This document shows, in pieces, positions 9,371 to 18,499 of a stretch of 64,000 nt of DNA; position 1 is the stretch's first letter, and each line of letters opens with the position of its first letter. The notes below the pieces were generated by a model. It did no database searches and was not told the origin of the DNA. It saw only the letters and a program-made list of their open reading frames with translations. Source of the DNA: Caulobacteraceae bacterium (GTDB taxonomy: Bacteria; Pseudomonadota; Alphaproteobacteria; Caulobacterales; Caulobacteraceae); the NCBI GenBank assembly GCA_019746095.1, contig JAIESL010000035.1, positions 30,429-94,428 of the forward strand, given 5' to 3'. The position numbers were made by a program, and so were the translations under genes.

Positions 9371-10690
9371 TCAGGCGGCGTATTCCGCTACCGTAAACGT
9401 CGCCTCCAGCGACAATGCCCTCGCCGGCGGCCGCTGCTCTTCCGGCCGCAGGTCCTGCGCTCTCGAAACGATCGTCATCGGCCCGGTCGTCAGCTTCGCC
9501 AGCTGGACCACCGCGCTGTCGAAGGTGAAGATGTGGGCATAGTCGCCGTGGCCGCTGTGGCCTGAGTGGTCGCCCTCCTCCGCGCTGCCGAAGTGCACGA
9601 AGGTCGGCGAAACGCCCAGATCGACCCGCCCCTTTTCCGTCAGGACGCTGGTGGCGATGGCCCGGCCGGTCAGGTTTTCGGACCGCTCATAGGCGACGAC
9701 CCCGGTCCCCTCGACCGTCACCCGACCCGGTGCCTCACGCAGCATGCGCACGACCTCGGCGGGCAGCTCCAGACGGACGGAGCCGTCGCTGGAATCGGCA
9801 TCGACACGCACGGAGACCTGGTTCGTCGAGATCGGAGCTCCACCCAGCGCACCCGGCGGCAGGGCGAAGACTCGCAGCGGATACAGGGCGTCATAGCCAT
9901 AGCCGAGGCCGCGCGTGGAGGTGATGCGCGAGGCCAGCCAGCGCCCGGTCTGCCGGCCGTCCGGGCCGGTGAACCCGGCCATGGAGACGTCCTTCCACGG
10001 TCGTGGGTAGGCACTGTCGCCGTTCTTCTGGTGCCAGGTCGCCCAGACCCGGTCGACATTGCAGTGATGCAGCCAGAAGACCGGGTCCAGCGCCGCGGTG
10101 CGGGTGCTGGACATATAGCCGCCGACCAGCATGTGGATGATGTTGTGGCCATAGGCCTCGACCCGGCCCGCGGCCCGTTCACGGCCGCAGAAGGCGTCGA
10201 AATTGTCGTCCGAAACCCGGGCCACATCGCGGCTCTGGGCGAACCGGGCCTTCTGGAAATCAAGCGTCTCGGCGGCCGGATCGCGCTGGCGCTCGAACAG
10301 GGGCGAGGTCGGGTCCAGCACCCAGGGCGGCAGGAAGCGATCCACCTGCCAGTCCCAGTAGGGCATGGCGAAAGTGGCATGGCCGGTCAGCTGGGCGATG
10401 ATCCGCTCCATATGGGCCACCTGCAGCCGGTGCCAGGGCAGGAAACGCCAGTTGCCGTGCTCGGCGCGCTGGGCATGGAGCCGGTTCTGCGCGTCCCAGG
10501 ACAGCGCGTCCGAGCGGCGCTTCATGATCCGGACGCCCTCGGCGAAGGCCATGATGTCGTCGCTGGCCGAACTCAGCGAAGAAGCCGCCTTCCGCACGCG
10601 CCGGGAGTCCTGCGCCCAGGCCTCGCCGGTCGCGAGCGCGGTCATCAGACCACCCGCCCCCGCCAGCGCACCTCGTCGGTTCAGCAACAT
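9371..10690 (-). CDS. Tat-exported tyrosinase (type 3 copper) family protein
   Basis: A 439-residue protein. The N-terminus MLLNRRGALAGAGG...AWA is a probable twin-arginine signal. The di-copper site is readable: a CuA region with H in LHAQRAEH and FLPWHRLQVAHMER, and a CuB region with YGHNIIHMLVGG (HxxxH) and DPVFWLHHCNVDRVW. A C-terminal beta-rich region follows, with a histidine-rich HSGHSGHGDYAH patch. Such enzymes oxidise monophenols or diphenols to quinones; the natural substrate is unknown. Export of a folded copper enzyme through Tat is consistent. It lies 123 bases downstream of the amidase on the same strand. Confidence 0.88.
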   Translation of the reverse strand: MLLNRRGALAGAGGLMTALATGEAWAQDSRRVRKAASSLSSASDDIMAFAEGVRIMKRRSDALSWDAQNRLHAQRAEHGNWRFLPWHRLQVAHMERIIAQLTGHATFAMPYWDWQVDRFLPPWVLDPTSPLFERQRDPAAETLDFQKARFAQSRDVARVSDDNFDAFCGRERAAGRVEAYGHNIIHMLVGGYMSSTRTAALDPVFWLHHCNVDRVWATWHQKNGDSAYPRPWKDVSMAGFTGPDGRQTGRWLASRITSTRGLGYGYDALYPLRVFALPPGALGGAPISTNQVSVRVDADSSDGSVRLELPAEVVRMLREAPGRVTVEGTGVVAYERSENLTGRAIATSVLTEKGRVDLGVSPTFVHFGSAEEGDHSGHSGHGDYAHIFTFDSAVVQLAKLTTGPMTIVSRAQDLRPEEQRPPARALSLEATFTVAEYAA

Positions 10691-10813
10691 GGATCGGCCC
10701 CCGCCTTCAGAACGCCGTTACGCTTTCAGACCCGCGGGCCCCTGTCCATCACCATCGCCCGCAGGTTGTCGTGCCTTGCCGGGTTCAGATCAGACCGAGG
10801 CCGCATCACCCGG

Positions 10814-12445
10814 TCAGGGGACCGGGGCGGCCTCCGCACCTTGCGACAGCTGTGGCGGCCGTCGCTCATGGGTCCGCTGCTCATAGGCGTGGCCCAGAGA
10901 CAGGATCCGGGCATCGTCCCATTTGCCGCCGATGAAGCTGATCCCGACCGGCATGCCCCGGTCGAAGCCCATGGGCACGGTCAGGTGCGGATAGCCGGCG
11001 ACCGCCGCCAGTGAGCTGGATGAACCCTGCGGATTGTCATTATCGTCGCGGTCATTGGTCCAGGCCCGCGAGGTCGTCGGCGCGACCAGGGCCACCACAT
11101 TGTGCGTGGACATCATCCGGTCGATCCCCTCCGGCCCCGCCGCCCGGAACGAACGCGCGCGCGCCTCGACATAGGCCGGGTCTTCCAGCCCTGACGTGGC
11201 CTCGGCGCGGATGAACAGCTCCTGGCCGAACAGCGGCGTCTCGCGCGGCTCGGCGGCGTTGAAGGCGATCAGGTCGGCCAAGGTCCGGGTCGGGACCTGC
11301 GTCGGGTCGGTCGAGGCCAGATAGGCGTTCAGATCGACCTTCAGCTCGGTCATCAGCACCTGGAAACTGGCCCCGACGGCCTGCAGGTCCGGGCCCTCGG
11401 TGATCTCGACCAGTTCGGCTCCCGCGTCGCGCATGGACTGCAAGGCCCGCTCGAACTCCGCCTGCGTCTCGGCCGAATAGTTGGCGATCAGGAACCGCAT
11501 CACCCCGATCCGGGCACCGCTCAATGACCCGGCGTCCAGCGCAGCGCGATAGTCGACCTTGCGCGCATCGGCCTCGACGGTGGCGGGGTCCATCGGGTCG
11601 GATCCGGCGATGACGCTCAGCACGATGGCCGCGTCCTCGACCGTCGTCGTGATCGGTCCGGCGGTGTCCTGCGAATGGCTGATCGGCACAATGTGGGTGC
11701 GCGAAACCAGACCCACGGTCGGCTTGAACCCGACCACCCCATTGACCGAGGCCGGGCAGACGATCGAGCCGTTGGTCTCGGTGCCGATGGCGGCCGGGGC
11801 CAGACCCATGGCGACTGCCGTCGCGCTGCCCGAGGACGAGCCGCACGGGGTCCGCGCCGGATCGTAGGGGTTCAGCGTCTGCCCACCGACAGCACTCCAG
11901 CCGCTGATGGAATTGGTCGAGCGAATGTTGGCCCATTCGGACAGATTGGCCTTGCCCAGGATAACGGCCCCGGCCTCACGCAGCCGGGTGACCAGCGGGG
12001 CGTCCCGCCCGGGGGCATTGTCGACCAGCGCCAAAGAGCCGGCGGTTGTCGGCATGTCTGCCGTCTCGATATTGTCCTTGAGCAGGATCGGCAGACCGCC
12101 AAGCGCACCGCCCGGGCTCGGCAGGGGCTGATCTCCCTGCAGGGCCGGACTGACCGCGATGACGGCGTTGAAGGGCTCCGGCCCGATCGTGTCGACGCTC
12201 CGGATCAGCACCAGCGAGCCTTCCAGCGCGCCCGTGCCCGGGTAATGCCCATCCACAATCGCCGCGACAGTCGGCGGCTGGAAAATCCGGCCGCCGTCCT
12301 CACCGGGCAGGGTCCAGCTTCCGTCGCCATTCGGTGTGGCACAGCCGCCGAGAGACAGCGCCGCCAGCGCCCCCGCAATCAGTCCTGCGCGGCGGGTGCC
12401 CGCGAACCGATCGTGCGATCGAGGAAGTCCAGATAGGTGCGCCAT
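10814..12445 (-). CDS. Amidase-signature lipoprotein
   Basis: A 543-residue amidase-signature hydrolase. The Ser-cisSer-Lys catalytic set is visible: LPILLKDNIET (Lys), CGSSSGSATAVAMG (cis-Ser block) and GTETNGSIVCPAS (nucleophile block). The N-terminus has RRAGLIAGALAALSLGGC, a lipobox, so it is probably anchored at the cell envelope. The only ATG puts the start inside the end of the upstream DPP-type peptidase, a 67-base overlap. Likely substrates are amides of amino acids or peptides, but this cannot be read from sequence. Confidence 0.88.
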   Translation of the reverse strand: MAHLSGLPRSHDRFAGTRRAGLIAGALAALSLGGCATPNGDGSWTLPGEDGGRIFQPPTVAAIVDGHYPGTGALEGSLVLIRSVDTIGPEPFNAVIAVSPALQGDQPLPSPGGALGGLPILLKDNIETADMPTTAGSLALVDNAPGRDAPLVTRLREAGAVILGKANLSEWANIRSTNSISGWSAVGGQTLNPYDPARTPCGSSSGSATAVAMGLAPAAIGTETNGSIVCPASVNGVVGFKPTVGLVSRTHIVPISHSQDTAGPITTTVEDAAIVLSVIAGSDPMDPATVEADARKVDYRAALDAGSLSGARIGVMRFLIANYSAETQAEFERALQSMRDAGAELVEITEGPDLQAVGASFQVLMTELKVDLNAYLASTDPTQVPTRTLADLIAFNAAEPRETPLFGQELFIRAEATSGLEDPAYVEARARSFRAAGPEGIDRMMSTHNVVALVAPTTSRAWTNDRDDNDNPQGSSSSLAAVAGYPHLTVPMGFDRGMPVGISFIGGKWDDARILSLGHAYEQRTHERRPPQLSQGAEAAPVP

Positions 12446-14637
12446 TGCTGCAGCTGCCTTTCGTTGCCACGCACACCGTGGCGCTGGCCGGGATAGAGCA
12501 TCATCTCGAACGGCACGCTGCGGCTCTGCAGACCGTCGATGATGCGGGTGGCGTTTTCGAAGATGACATTGTCGTCGGCCATGCCGTGAAGCAGCAGAAG
12601 CCGCCCGGTCAGCAGGTCCAGCTGGTCGAGGACGTCGGAGGCGGCATAGCCTTCGGGGTTGGCCCCGGGCGTCGACATGAAGCGTTCGGTGTAGTGGGTG
12701 TCGTAGAGGCTCCAGTCGGTGACGGGAGCCCCCGAAATGGCCGAGGTCAGGCCCATCGCCGGCTCGGTCAGCATGTGCAGGGTCATGAAACCGCCATAGC
12801 TCCAGCCCATTGCCGAGATACGATGATCCGCAACAAATGGCAGCGACCTCAGATAGTTGATAGCCAATACCTGATCTTCGATCTCAGGTTGGCCCATGCG
12901 CAGATACAGGGCCTGTTTGAAGGCTGCCGAGCGGTCGCCCTCGCCGCGGTTGTCGAGGCGGAAAACGATATAGCCGGCCTCGGTCAACAGTTGATTGGTC
13001 GCGCCCTGCCAGCTGCGGCGGACGCCACCGCCGGAGGGACCACCATAGACCTGCATGACCACCGGATACTGTTTCGAGGGGTCAAAGCCGGGCGGGGTGG
13101 TCATCTGCCAGACCAGGGTCTCGCCATGGCTTTCCAGCGTGCCGAAGGTCACCGCACCGCGGCGTGAGACATAGGGATAGATGGGATGGTCGGCATCGAG
13201 CCGGTTCTCCTCGATCCACCGCACGAAGGTCCCGTCGGCGCGATAGAGGGCCGACTGCGCCGGCGTGTTCAGGTCGGTGTAGTTGCCGACATAGGCCGTG
13301 CCCGTCCGGTTCATCGACGCGCCCCACCAGCCGCCACCCGGCGTCACCGCCACGGGCGTCACGGTCCGGCGCAGGCTGGCGCGGAACATCTGCTGTTCGA
13401 TCGGCAGCTCCGCCCCGTCACGCATCGAGGCCGTGAAGAAGACCTCGCCCGTCCGCTGGTTGACCCCGTTCAGGGTCTTGACCGGCCAGTCGCCCGAGGT
13501 GATCGCCCGGATGCGGCGGCCGTCGCGGTTGTAGAGATAGAGGTGCCGCCAGCCTGTCTCTTCCGACGACCAGATGAAGTTGCCGTTTTCCAGGGGCGTG
13601 AAATCGTCGGTCAACGGCACCCAGGCATCCGAGGTCCGCGTCAGGATCACGCGCGAGGCCCCCGTCGCCGGGTCGACGCTCAGCAGGTCCAGCGTCTTCT
13701 GGTCGCGCGACTGGCGCTGGACATAGAGGGTGCGACCGTCAGCGGACCAGTCCACCCGCGCCAGGTAGATGTCGGGGTTGGCACCCAGGTCGACCTTCGT
13801 CCGCTGGCCGGAGTCCCGGTCATGCACAAACAGTTCAACCACCGCATTGGGCCGACCGGCGCGCGGATAGCGCTGCTCGATCACACTGGCCCCGCCGCCG
13901 GTGATGTCGAGCCGCGGAATGATGTCGACCGTGCTCTCGTCAGTGCGTTGCAGGGCGATGCGACGCTCGTCGGGGCTCCACCAGTAGCCGGTGTCGCGAT
14001 TCATCTCTTCCTGGGCGATGAACTCGGCCGTGGCCCAGGTGATCAGGCCCTCGCCATCCGTCGTAACGGCCGTCTCGCGATTGCCGTTCAGGTCCAGGAC
14101 AACCAGGTCCTGATCCCGGACAAAGGAGACAAAACTGCCCCGGGGCGAGACCTTGGCATCGATCTCGTCGGCCTCGGTCTCCGTCAGGCGGCGCACCGCC
14201 CCGCCCGCGCGTTCCGCGAGGAAGATGTCACCCTCCAGCGGGGCGAGGATGTAGCGGCCCTGCTGGTCCCAGGAATATTCGACCACGCCGCGCTGGCTGA
14301 TCCGCATCCGCTCGCGCCGGGCCTTCTCGGCCTCGGACAGTTCGCCGGCGTCGGGGACCAGGGCCCGGGCGTCGATCAGCTTGAACGGCTCGCCCTCACC
14401 GGTTGGCGCGGCCCAAAGATCCAGCACGTCAACGTCGTCTTCCCGCGAGCGCAGGAAGGCCACCAGCTCTCCATCCGGAGACAGGCTGACGCCGCGCGCC
14501 ACCGGCCCGGCCAATGACGGATTGGCGAACACCCGCTCGGGCGTCAGGACCGCAGGATCCGCGGCTTGCGCCATCACGGCGGTGAACGGCGAAAGGGCCG
14601 CGAGGAACAGGGTGGAGGCGAGGAGTTTGTTGCGCAT
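12379..14637 (-). CDS. Dipeptidyl-peptidase IV-type S9 serine peptidase, secreted
   Basis: A 752-residue protein starting at ATG 14637 with a clear signal peptide (MRNKLLASTLFLAALSPF...AQA); the longer track ORF is not supported. The N-terminal half is a DPP-IV beta-propeller with the IAQEEMNRDTGYWW segment, whose paired glutamates bind the substrate N-terminus. The C-terminal alpha/beta hydrolase has GWSYGGF with the nucleophile at Ser613, a late Asp in GMADDNV and a His in GQRHGV. It would cut dipeptides from the N-terminus of peptides in the periplasm. Confidence 0.9.
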   Translation of the reverse strand: MRNKLLASTLFLAALSPFTAVMAQAADPAVLTPERVFANPSLAGPVARGVSLSPDGELVAFLRSREDDVDVLDLWAAPTGEGEPFKLIDARALVPDAGELSEAEKARRERMRISQRGVVEYSWDQQGRYILAPLEGDIFLAERAGGAVRRLTETEADEIDAKVSPRGSFVSFVRDQDLVVLDLNGNRETAVTTDGEGLITWATAEFIAQEEMNRDTGYWWSPDERRIALQRTDESTVDIIPRLDITGGGASVIEQRYPRAGRPNAVVELFVHDRDSGQRTKVDLGANPDIYLARVDWSADGRTLYVQRQSRDQKTLDLLSVDPATGASRVILTRTSDAWVPLTDDFTPLENGNFIWSSEETGWRHLYLYNRDGRRIRAITSGDWPVKTLNGVNQRTGEVFFTASMRDGAELPIEQQMFRASLRRTVTPVAVTPGGGWWGASMNRTGTAYVGNYTDLNTPAQSALYRADGTFVRWIEENRLDADHPIYPYVSRRGAVTFGTLESHGETLVWQMTTPPGFDPSKQYPVVMQVYGGPSGGGVRRSWQGATNQLLTEAGYIVFRLDNRGEGDRSAAFKQALYLRMGQPEIEDQVLAINYLRSLPFVADHRISAMGWSYGGFMTLHMLTEPAMGLTSAISGAPVTDWSLYDTHYTERFMSTPGANPEGYAASDVLDQLDLLTGRLLLLHGMADDNVIFENATRIIDGLQSRSVPFEMMLYPGQRHGVRGNERQLQQWRTYLDFLDRTIGSRAPAAQD

Positions 14638-15061
14638 GCGGCGGACGCTAGCGGTCGTTTCGGCCGGCGTCATCCCCGATTTCGCACGGCGGGTGGAGGG
14701 GGCGGGAATACACCATGGAGCCGGAAAAATCGGGCGCGATCGCTTGGGTGCCCCGGTACACCTCACCCGACCGGCCTCCGGGTCTGCATATCGTTGCCCT
14801 GCTGTGTCCCGAACCGTCAAAATTCCCTGTCCCCGTGGCCCTTTCACATAGAGGCACAGGGCTGCGTCAGCTTCGGTCGCAGGCCGGAGGGCGGCGGTCG
14901 GGCGAGGTCGGATCGGGGGGTGGGAAGACACGGTCAGGGGCGAGAAGGGATGCGATGATCAGGGGCGAGAAGACAGCATCGGGCCGGGTGGCTGCGGAAC
15001 ATTTTCGACGCGACAACCGCATCCCTTCCCCACTCGCCTCTCACCCCCTAAGAAGCGCGCA
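14638..15061. other. 424-bp divergent intergenic region with a 14-bp direct repeat
   Basis: This gap separates the divergent DPP-type peptidase and ferredoxin-NADP reductase genes and must hold both promoters. I could not recognise a clear -35/-10 pair. The only regular structure I see is the 14-mer TCAGGGGCGAGAAG at 14934-14947, repeated exactly at 14959-14972 (25-bp period), about 90-130 bases before the reductase start. Track ORFs crossing this gap have no recognisable family and look like noise. Confidence 0.5.
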
Positions 15062-15877
15062 ATGACCGACGTCGCCGCCTCTCCGCCGCCTGCGAAAGCA
15101 TCCGCCTTCCATGAGCTGGAAGTGCTGTGGGTGCGTCACTGGACCGACCAGCTGTTCAGCTTCGCCATCGCCCGGCCCGAGGACTTCCGCTTCCGCTCCG
15201 GCGAGTTCGTGATGATCGGCCTGCCCGGTACAGACGGCGGCAAGCCGGTCCTGCGCGCCTATTCCATCGCCAGCCCCGGCTGGGCCGAGGAGCTGGAGTT
15301 CCTGTCGATCAAGGTCCCCGACGGCCCCCTGACCTCGCGCCTGCAGAAGATCCAGCCCGGCGACACTGTCCTGATGGGCAAGAAGCCGACCGGCACCCTG
15401 GTGCTGGATGCCCTGACCGGGGGTGAGCGGCTGTGGCTGATCGGAACCGGCACAGGCCTGGCCCCCTGGCTCAGCGTCGCCCGCGATCCGGACACCTACA
15501 GCCGCTTCGGCCATGTCGTGGTCTGCCACACGGTCCGCCACGCGGCCGACCTGACCTATCGCGACTTCCTGACCTCCGGCATCCACGACGACCCGTTGAT
15601 CGGCGAGGAGGCCAGGGCCCAGCTGACCTACTATCCGACCGTGACCCGCGAGCCGTTCGAACACCGCGGCCGGATCACCGACCGGATCAGTTCGGGTGCC
15701 CTGTTCGACGACCTCGGCCTGCCGCACGGCTTCTCGCCGGAGCACGACAGGGTGATGCTGTGTGGCTCCATGGCCATGATCAAGGAAACCGCCGAACTGC
15801 TGGAAGGCTTCGGCATGAAGGAAGGCTCGAACGCCGAGCCGGGCGACTATGTGCTGGAGCGCGCCTTTGTCGGATAG
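15062..15877 (+). CDS. fpr: Ferredoxin--NADP(+) reductase
   Basis: A 271-residue FNR of the bacterial Fpr type. It has the FAD-binding LRAYSIASPGW motif near residue 64, the GTGTGLAPWLSVARDP pyridine-nucleotide loop near 140, MLCGSMAMIKET, and the short C-terminal YVLERAFVG tail typical of subclass I bacterial enzymes. It exchanges electrons between NADPH and ferredoxin or flavodoxin in the cytoplasm. The next gene overlaps its 3' end. Confidence 0.95.
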   Translation: MTDVAASPPPAKASAFHELEVLWVRHWTDQLFSFAIARPEDFRFRSGEFVMIGLPGTDGGKPVLRAYSIASPGWAEELEFLSIKVPDGPLTSRLQKIQPGDTVLMGKKPTGTLVLDALTGGERLWLIGTGTGLAPWLSVARDPDTYSRFGHVVVCHTVRHAADLTYRDFLTSGIHDDPLIGEEARAQLTYYPTVTREPFEHRGRITDRISSGALFDDLGLPHGFSPEHDRVMLCGSMAMIKETAELLEGFGMKEGSNAEPGDYVLERAFVG

Positions 15878-16193
15878 CGTCACGATCGATCCGCGCACCG
15901 CGCCGGAGAACTGCAGTTCCATGGTGGAGGTCCGTCAGGGCGTGGACGCCCTGGACCGCGCCCTCGTCGTGCTCCTGGCCGAGCGCCAGCGCTATATGGA
16001 CGCCGCCGCCCGCATCAAGCCGGACCGCTCGGTGGTGCATGACGACGCCCGCATCGAGGATGTGGTCGCCAAGGTGCTGGCCGCCGCCGGCCCTGCGGGC
16101 CTGTCGCCCGCCATCGCCGAGCCGGTGTGGCGCACCCTGATCGACCGTTGCATCGCGCATGAGTTCGACGCGTTCGACCGGACGCGCGGTTAG
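15867..16193 (+). CDS. Chorismate mutase type II / isochorismate-pyruvate-lyase-like protein
   Basis: A 108-residue AroQ-fold helical protein. The PENC...EVRQGVDALDRALVVLLAERQRYMDAAARIK block matches chorismate mutase/PchB-like proteins, with the active-site Arg in the first helix and K/R residues further on. Because homologues keep the PxxC segment before this helix, I chose a TTG start at 15867 with GGAG eight bases upstream. ATG 15849 and ATG 15921 are alternatives. It overlaps the FNR gene by 11 bases. Chorismate mutase activity is likely but unproven. Confidence 0.75.
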   Translation: MSDSVTIDPRTAPENCSSMVEVRQGVDALDRALVVLLAERQRYMDAAARIKPDRSVVHDDARIEDVVAKVLAAAGPAGLSPAIAEPVWRTLIDRCIAHEFDAFDRTRG

Positions 16194-16196
16194 CGT

Positions 16197-16258
16197 CTAC
16201 TCCCCGCCGTGCAGGGAGCGGGACCATCCTGAGGCGAAGGCAAAGGATGGTGGAGTGG
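16197..16258. repeat. Nested palindrome, REP-like element or bidirectional terminator
   Basis: This 62-bp stretch fills the gap between two convergent genes. Outer arms CTACTCC/GGAGTGG enclose a CTCCCCGCCGTGCAGGGAG hairpin and an inner ACCATCCT/AGGATGGT stem. The layered dyads without a T-run look more like a small dispersed REP-type element than a simple terminator. Its copy number elsewhere in the genome cannot be seen here. Confidence 0.55.
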
Positions 16259-16263
16259 GCCGG

Positions 16264-16617
16264 CTACCCCCGCAGCGACCTGAGCATCAGCGCGTGCCGG
16301 TAGGCCGCCACATCGGCCAGGGCGATTTCCAGCGCGTCACGCACCCGGTCGAGCAGCGGCGGGGCTGTGGCCTTGTCCACGGCCTCGGCCGTCTGGCAGG
16401 CCTGTGCCAGCGCCCCCGCACCGATGCCCGCCGCCGCGCCGCGGATCGTGTGCACCCCGTCGCGCCAGCCCTCCTCGCGCACATCCAGCAGCGGCGACCA
16501 CATCGCGGCCTGCTGGGCGAACAGGCCCAGCACCTCTTCCGTGATCGCGTCGTCGCCGCCGGTCATCCGTTCCAGCACGGTGAAGTCGACCGCGCCGGAC
16601 AGGTCGCGCAACGCCAT
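16264..16617 (-). CDS. Histidine phosphotransfer (Hpt) domain protein
   Basis: A 117-residue single-domain Hpt protein starting at ATG 16617. The phospho-acceptor region reads VHTIRGAAAGIGAGALAQ, with His56 followed by the K/R-G-x(5)-G pattern usual for Hpt helices. It would relay phosphate between a hybrid kinase and a response regulator. Caulobacter has a small stand-alone Hpt protein (ShpA) in the ShkA-TacA pathway; this could be a counterpart, but I cannot establish orthology. Its start overlaps the permease stop by one base (TGATG), so the two are coupled. Confidence 0.82.
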   Translation of the reverse strand: MALRDLSGAVDFTVLERMTGGDDAITEEVLGLFAQQAAMWSPLLDVREEGWRDGVHTIRGAAAGIGAGALAQACQTAEAVDKATAPPLLDRVRDALEIALADVAAYRHALMLRSLRG

Positions 16618-18068
16618 CAGCCCGCCGTCTCTTCGCCCTTGGCCAGTCGGGAGTTCCAGGCCGACCAGCCGAAATAGACGAGCAGGCCGACGGCGTTCCA
16701 GATCAGGAACCACATCTGGGTCCGGGCCGAGAGGCTGAAGAAGAAGACGATACAGCCGACGATGGTGATCCCGCCGACCAGCCACCACAGCGGGGCCTTG
16801 AACAGGCGCGGCCGGTGCGGATCGCGGATGCGCAGGACGATCAGGCAGACGCCCACCGCCGCAAAGGCCGCCAGGGTTCCGGCATTGGCCAGCGAAGCCA
16901 GTTCATCCAGCCGCATGACCCCGGCCAGTCCGGCCACCACGATGGCGGTGAAGATCGTCACCACCGCCGGCACGCCGCGCGCTGACACCTTGGCCAGACG
17001 ACGCGGCAGCAGGCCGTCACGCGCCATGCCGAGGAAGATGCGGCTCTGGCCGAACAGGAAGGCCAGCAGGACGGTCGGCAGGGCGACCACGGCCGAGACC
17101 GCGATCCACTGCGCCGCCGTGCCCTGCCCCATTTCGCGCAGGATCAGGGCCAGGGGCTCGGGGCTTTCAGCGAAGCTGGCTACCGGCCGGGCACCGATCG
17201 CAGCAGCGGCCACGACCAGATAGAGGGCCGTGCACACAACCATCGAGCCGACGATGCCGATGGCCAGGTCACGCTCGGGCCGTTTGGTCTCTTCCGCCGC
17301 CGTCGAGATGGCATCGAAGCCGTAGAAGGCGAAGAAGATGATGGCCGCCGCCGCCATGACCCCGGTCTGGACCACGGGCTGGCCGGTGATCTGCTCGGCG
17401 AACGGCAGGGCCGGCGCGCCGAAGCCATTGGGCATGAAGGGGGTGAAGTTGGCAGGGTCGAAGGCCGGCAGGGCGATGGCCACAAAGGCGATCAGGGCAA
17501 CGATCTTGATGACCACCAGGATGGCGTTCAGCGTGGCGCTCTCGCGGGTACCCAGCAGCAGCAGGCCCGTCACCACGGCGATGATGAAGACGGCCGGCAG
17601 GTTTATCAGCCCGCCCTCGACGTGCGGTCCCGCCGCCAGCATGGCCGGCAGTTCAACGCCCATCCCGGCGAGGAAGCCGACCGCATAGCCCGACCAGCCC
17701 ACGGCCACCGCCGACACCACCAGCGAGTATTCGAGGATCAGGCTCCAGCCCACGATCCAGGCGATCAGCTCGCCCAGCACGGCATAGGAATAGGTATAGG
17801 CGCTGCCTGCCGCCGGCATCATGGTCGAGAGTTCGGCATAGGCCAGGGCGGCGCAGGCGCAGACCAGTCCCGCCAGGGCGAAGCTGATCATCACCGCCGG
17901 TCCGGCCAGCCCGGCCCCGACCCCGATCAGGGTCAGGATGCCGGTGCCGACAATGGCACCGACGCCCAACGCCATCAGATGCGGCCAGCCCAGGGTCTTC
18001 TTCAGCGCCGGTCCGTCGTGCGGGGCCAGCATGGCGTCGATCGAGCGCCGGCGGTTCCAGAAGGCCAT
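16617..18068 (-). CDS. APC-family amino acid permease
   Basis: A 483-residue inner-membrane protein with about 12-13 hydrophobic spans. The first-helix signature GVGAIVGTGILTLIGVGAG lies near residue 40, and the FFAFYGFDAISTAAEETKRPERDLAIG block is typical of cationic amino acid/APC transporters. I start at ATG 18068 (MAFWNRR) because GGGAAAA just upstream is a good ribosome-binding site and would otherwise be coded inside the GTG-initiated longer form at 18086. Substrate is unknown. The gene is coupled to the downstream Hpt gene. Confidence 0.9.
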   Translation of the reverse strand: MAFWNRRRSIDAMLAPHDGPALKKTLGWPHLMALGVGAIVGTGILTLIGVGAGLAGPAVMISFALAGLVCACAALAYAELSTMMPAAGSAYTYSYAVLGELIAWIVGWSLILEYSLVVSAVAVGWSGYAVGFLAGMGVELPAMLAAGPHVEGGLINLPAVFIIAVVTGLLLLGTRESATLNAILVVIKIVALIAFVAIALPAFDPANFTPFMPNGFGAPALPFAEQITGQPVVQTGVMAAAAIIFFAFYGFDAISTAAEETKRPERDLAIGIVGSMVVCTALYLVVAAAAIGARPVASFAESPEPLALILREMGQGTAAQWIAVSAVVALPTVLLAFLFGQSRIFLGMARDGLLPRRLAKVSARGVPAVVTIFTAIVVAGLAGVMRLDELASLANAGTLAAFAAVGVCLIVLRIRDPHRPRLFKAPLWWLVGGITIVGCIVFFFSLSARTQMWFLIWNAVGLLVYFGWSAWNSRLAKGEETAG

Positions 18069-18269
18069 GGTCGTTTTCCCCGTCACCGCTCCCCGGCGGC
18101 TGATTCACAGGACCTTAGCCCGTCCTGCGACAAACCGAAACGGACCCCTGAATCTCCTTGCGCGCGAGCGGCATTGCCATTAGGTACCCGCGCTCTCTGC
18201 AACCGGTCCCGGACCGGCGCACGCGCAGATCGCACGGGCCCTGCAAGGCTCCGCGCAGACGAATGGTCA

Positions 18270-18345
<76 letters not shown>

Positions 18346-18499
18346 TCGTCCTTTTCCACACCCCGTAGAAGGTGTCCCGGCGCGAGGCGGCGCATCTGCT
18401 GGACTTCCGCCCCCCGACAATGTTCATCTCCCCCGGCCAAGGACGCGGCCGCGGAGCGCGGCGGGAGACGTCCGCACATGTCCCCGGGGATGACACATC

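Noticed and set aside
18203-18217. CCGGTCC-C-GGACCGG palindrome upstream of the tRNA
   Set aside because: Only seven-base arms in very GC-rich sequence with a one-base centre; could be chance, and no gene arrangement points to an operator.
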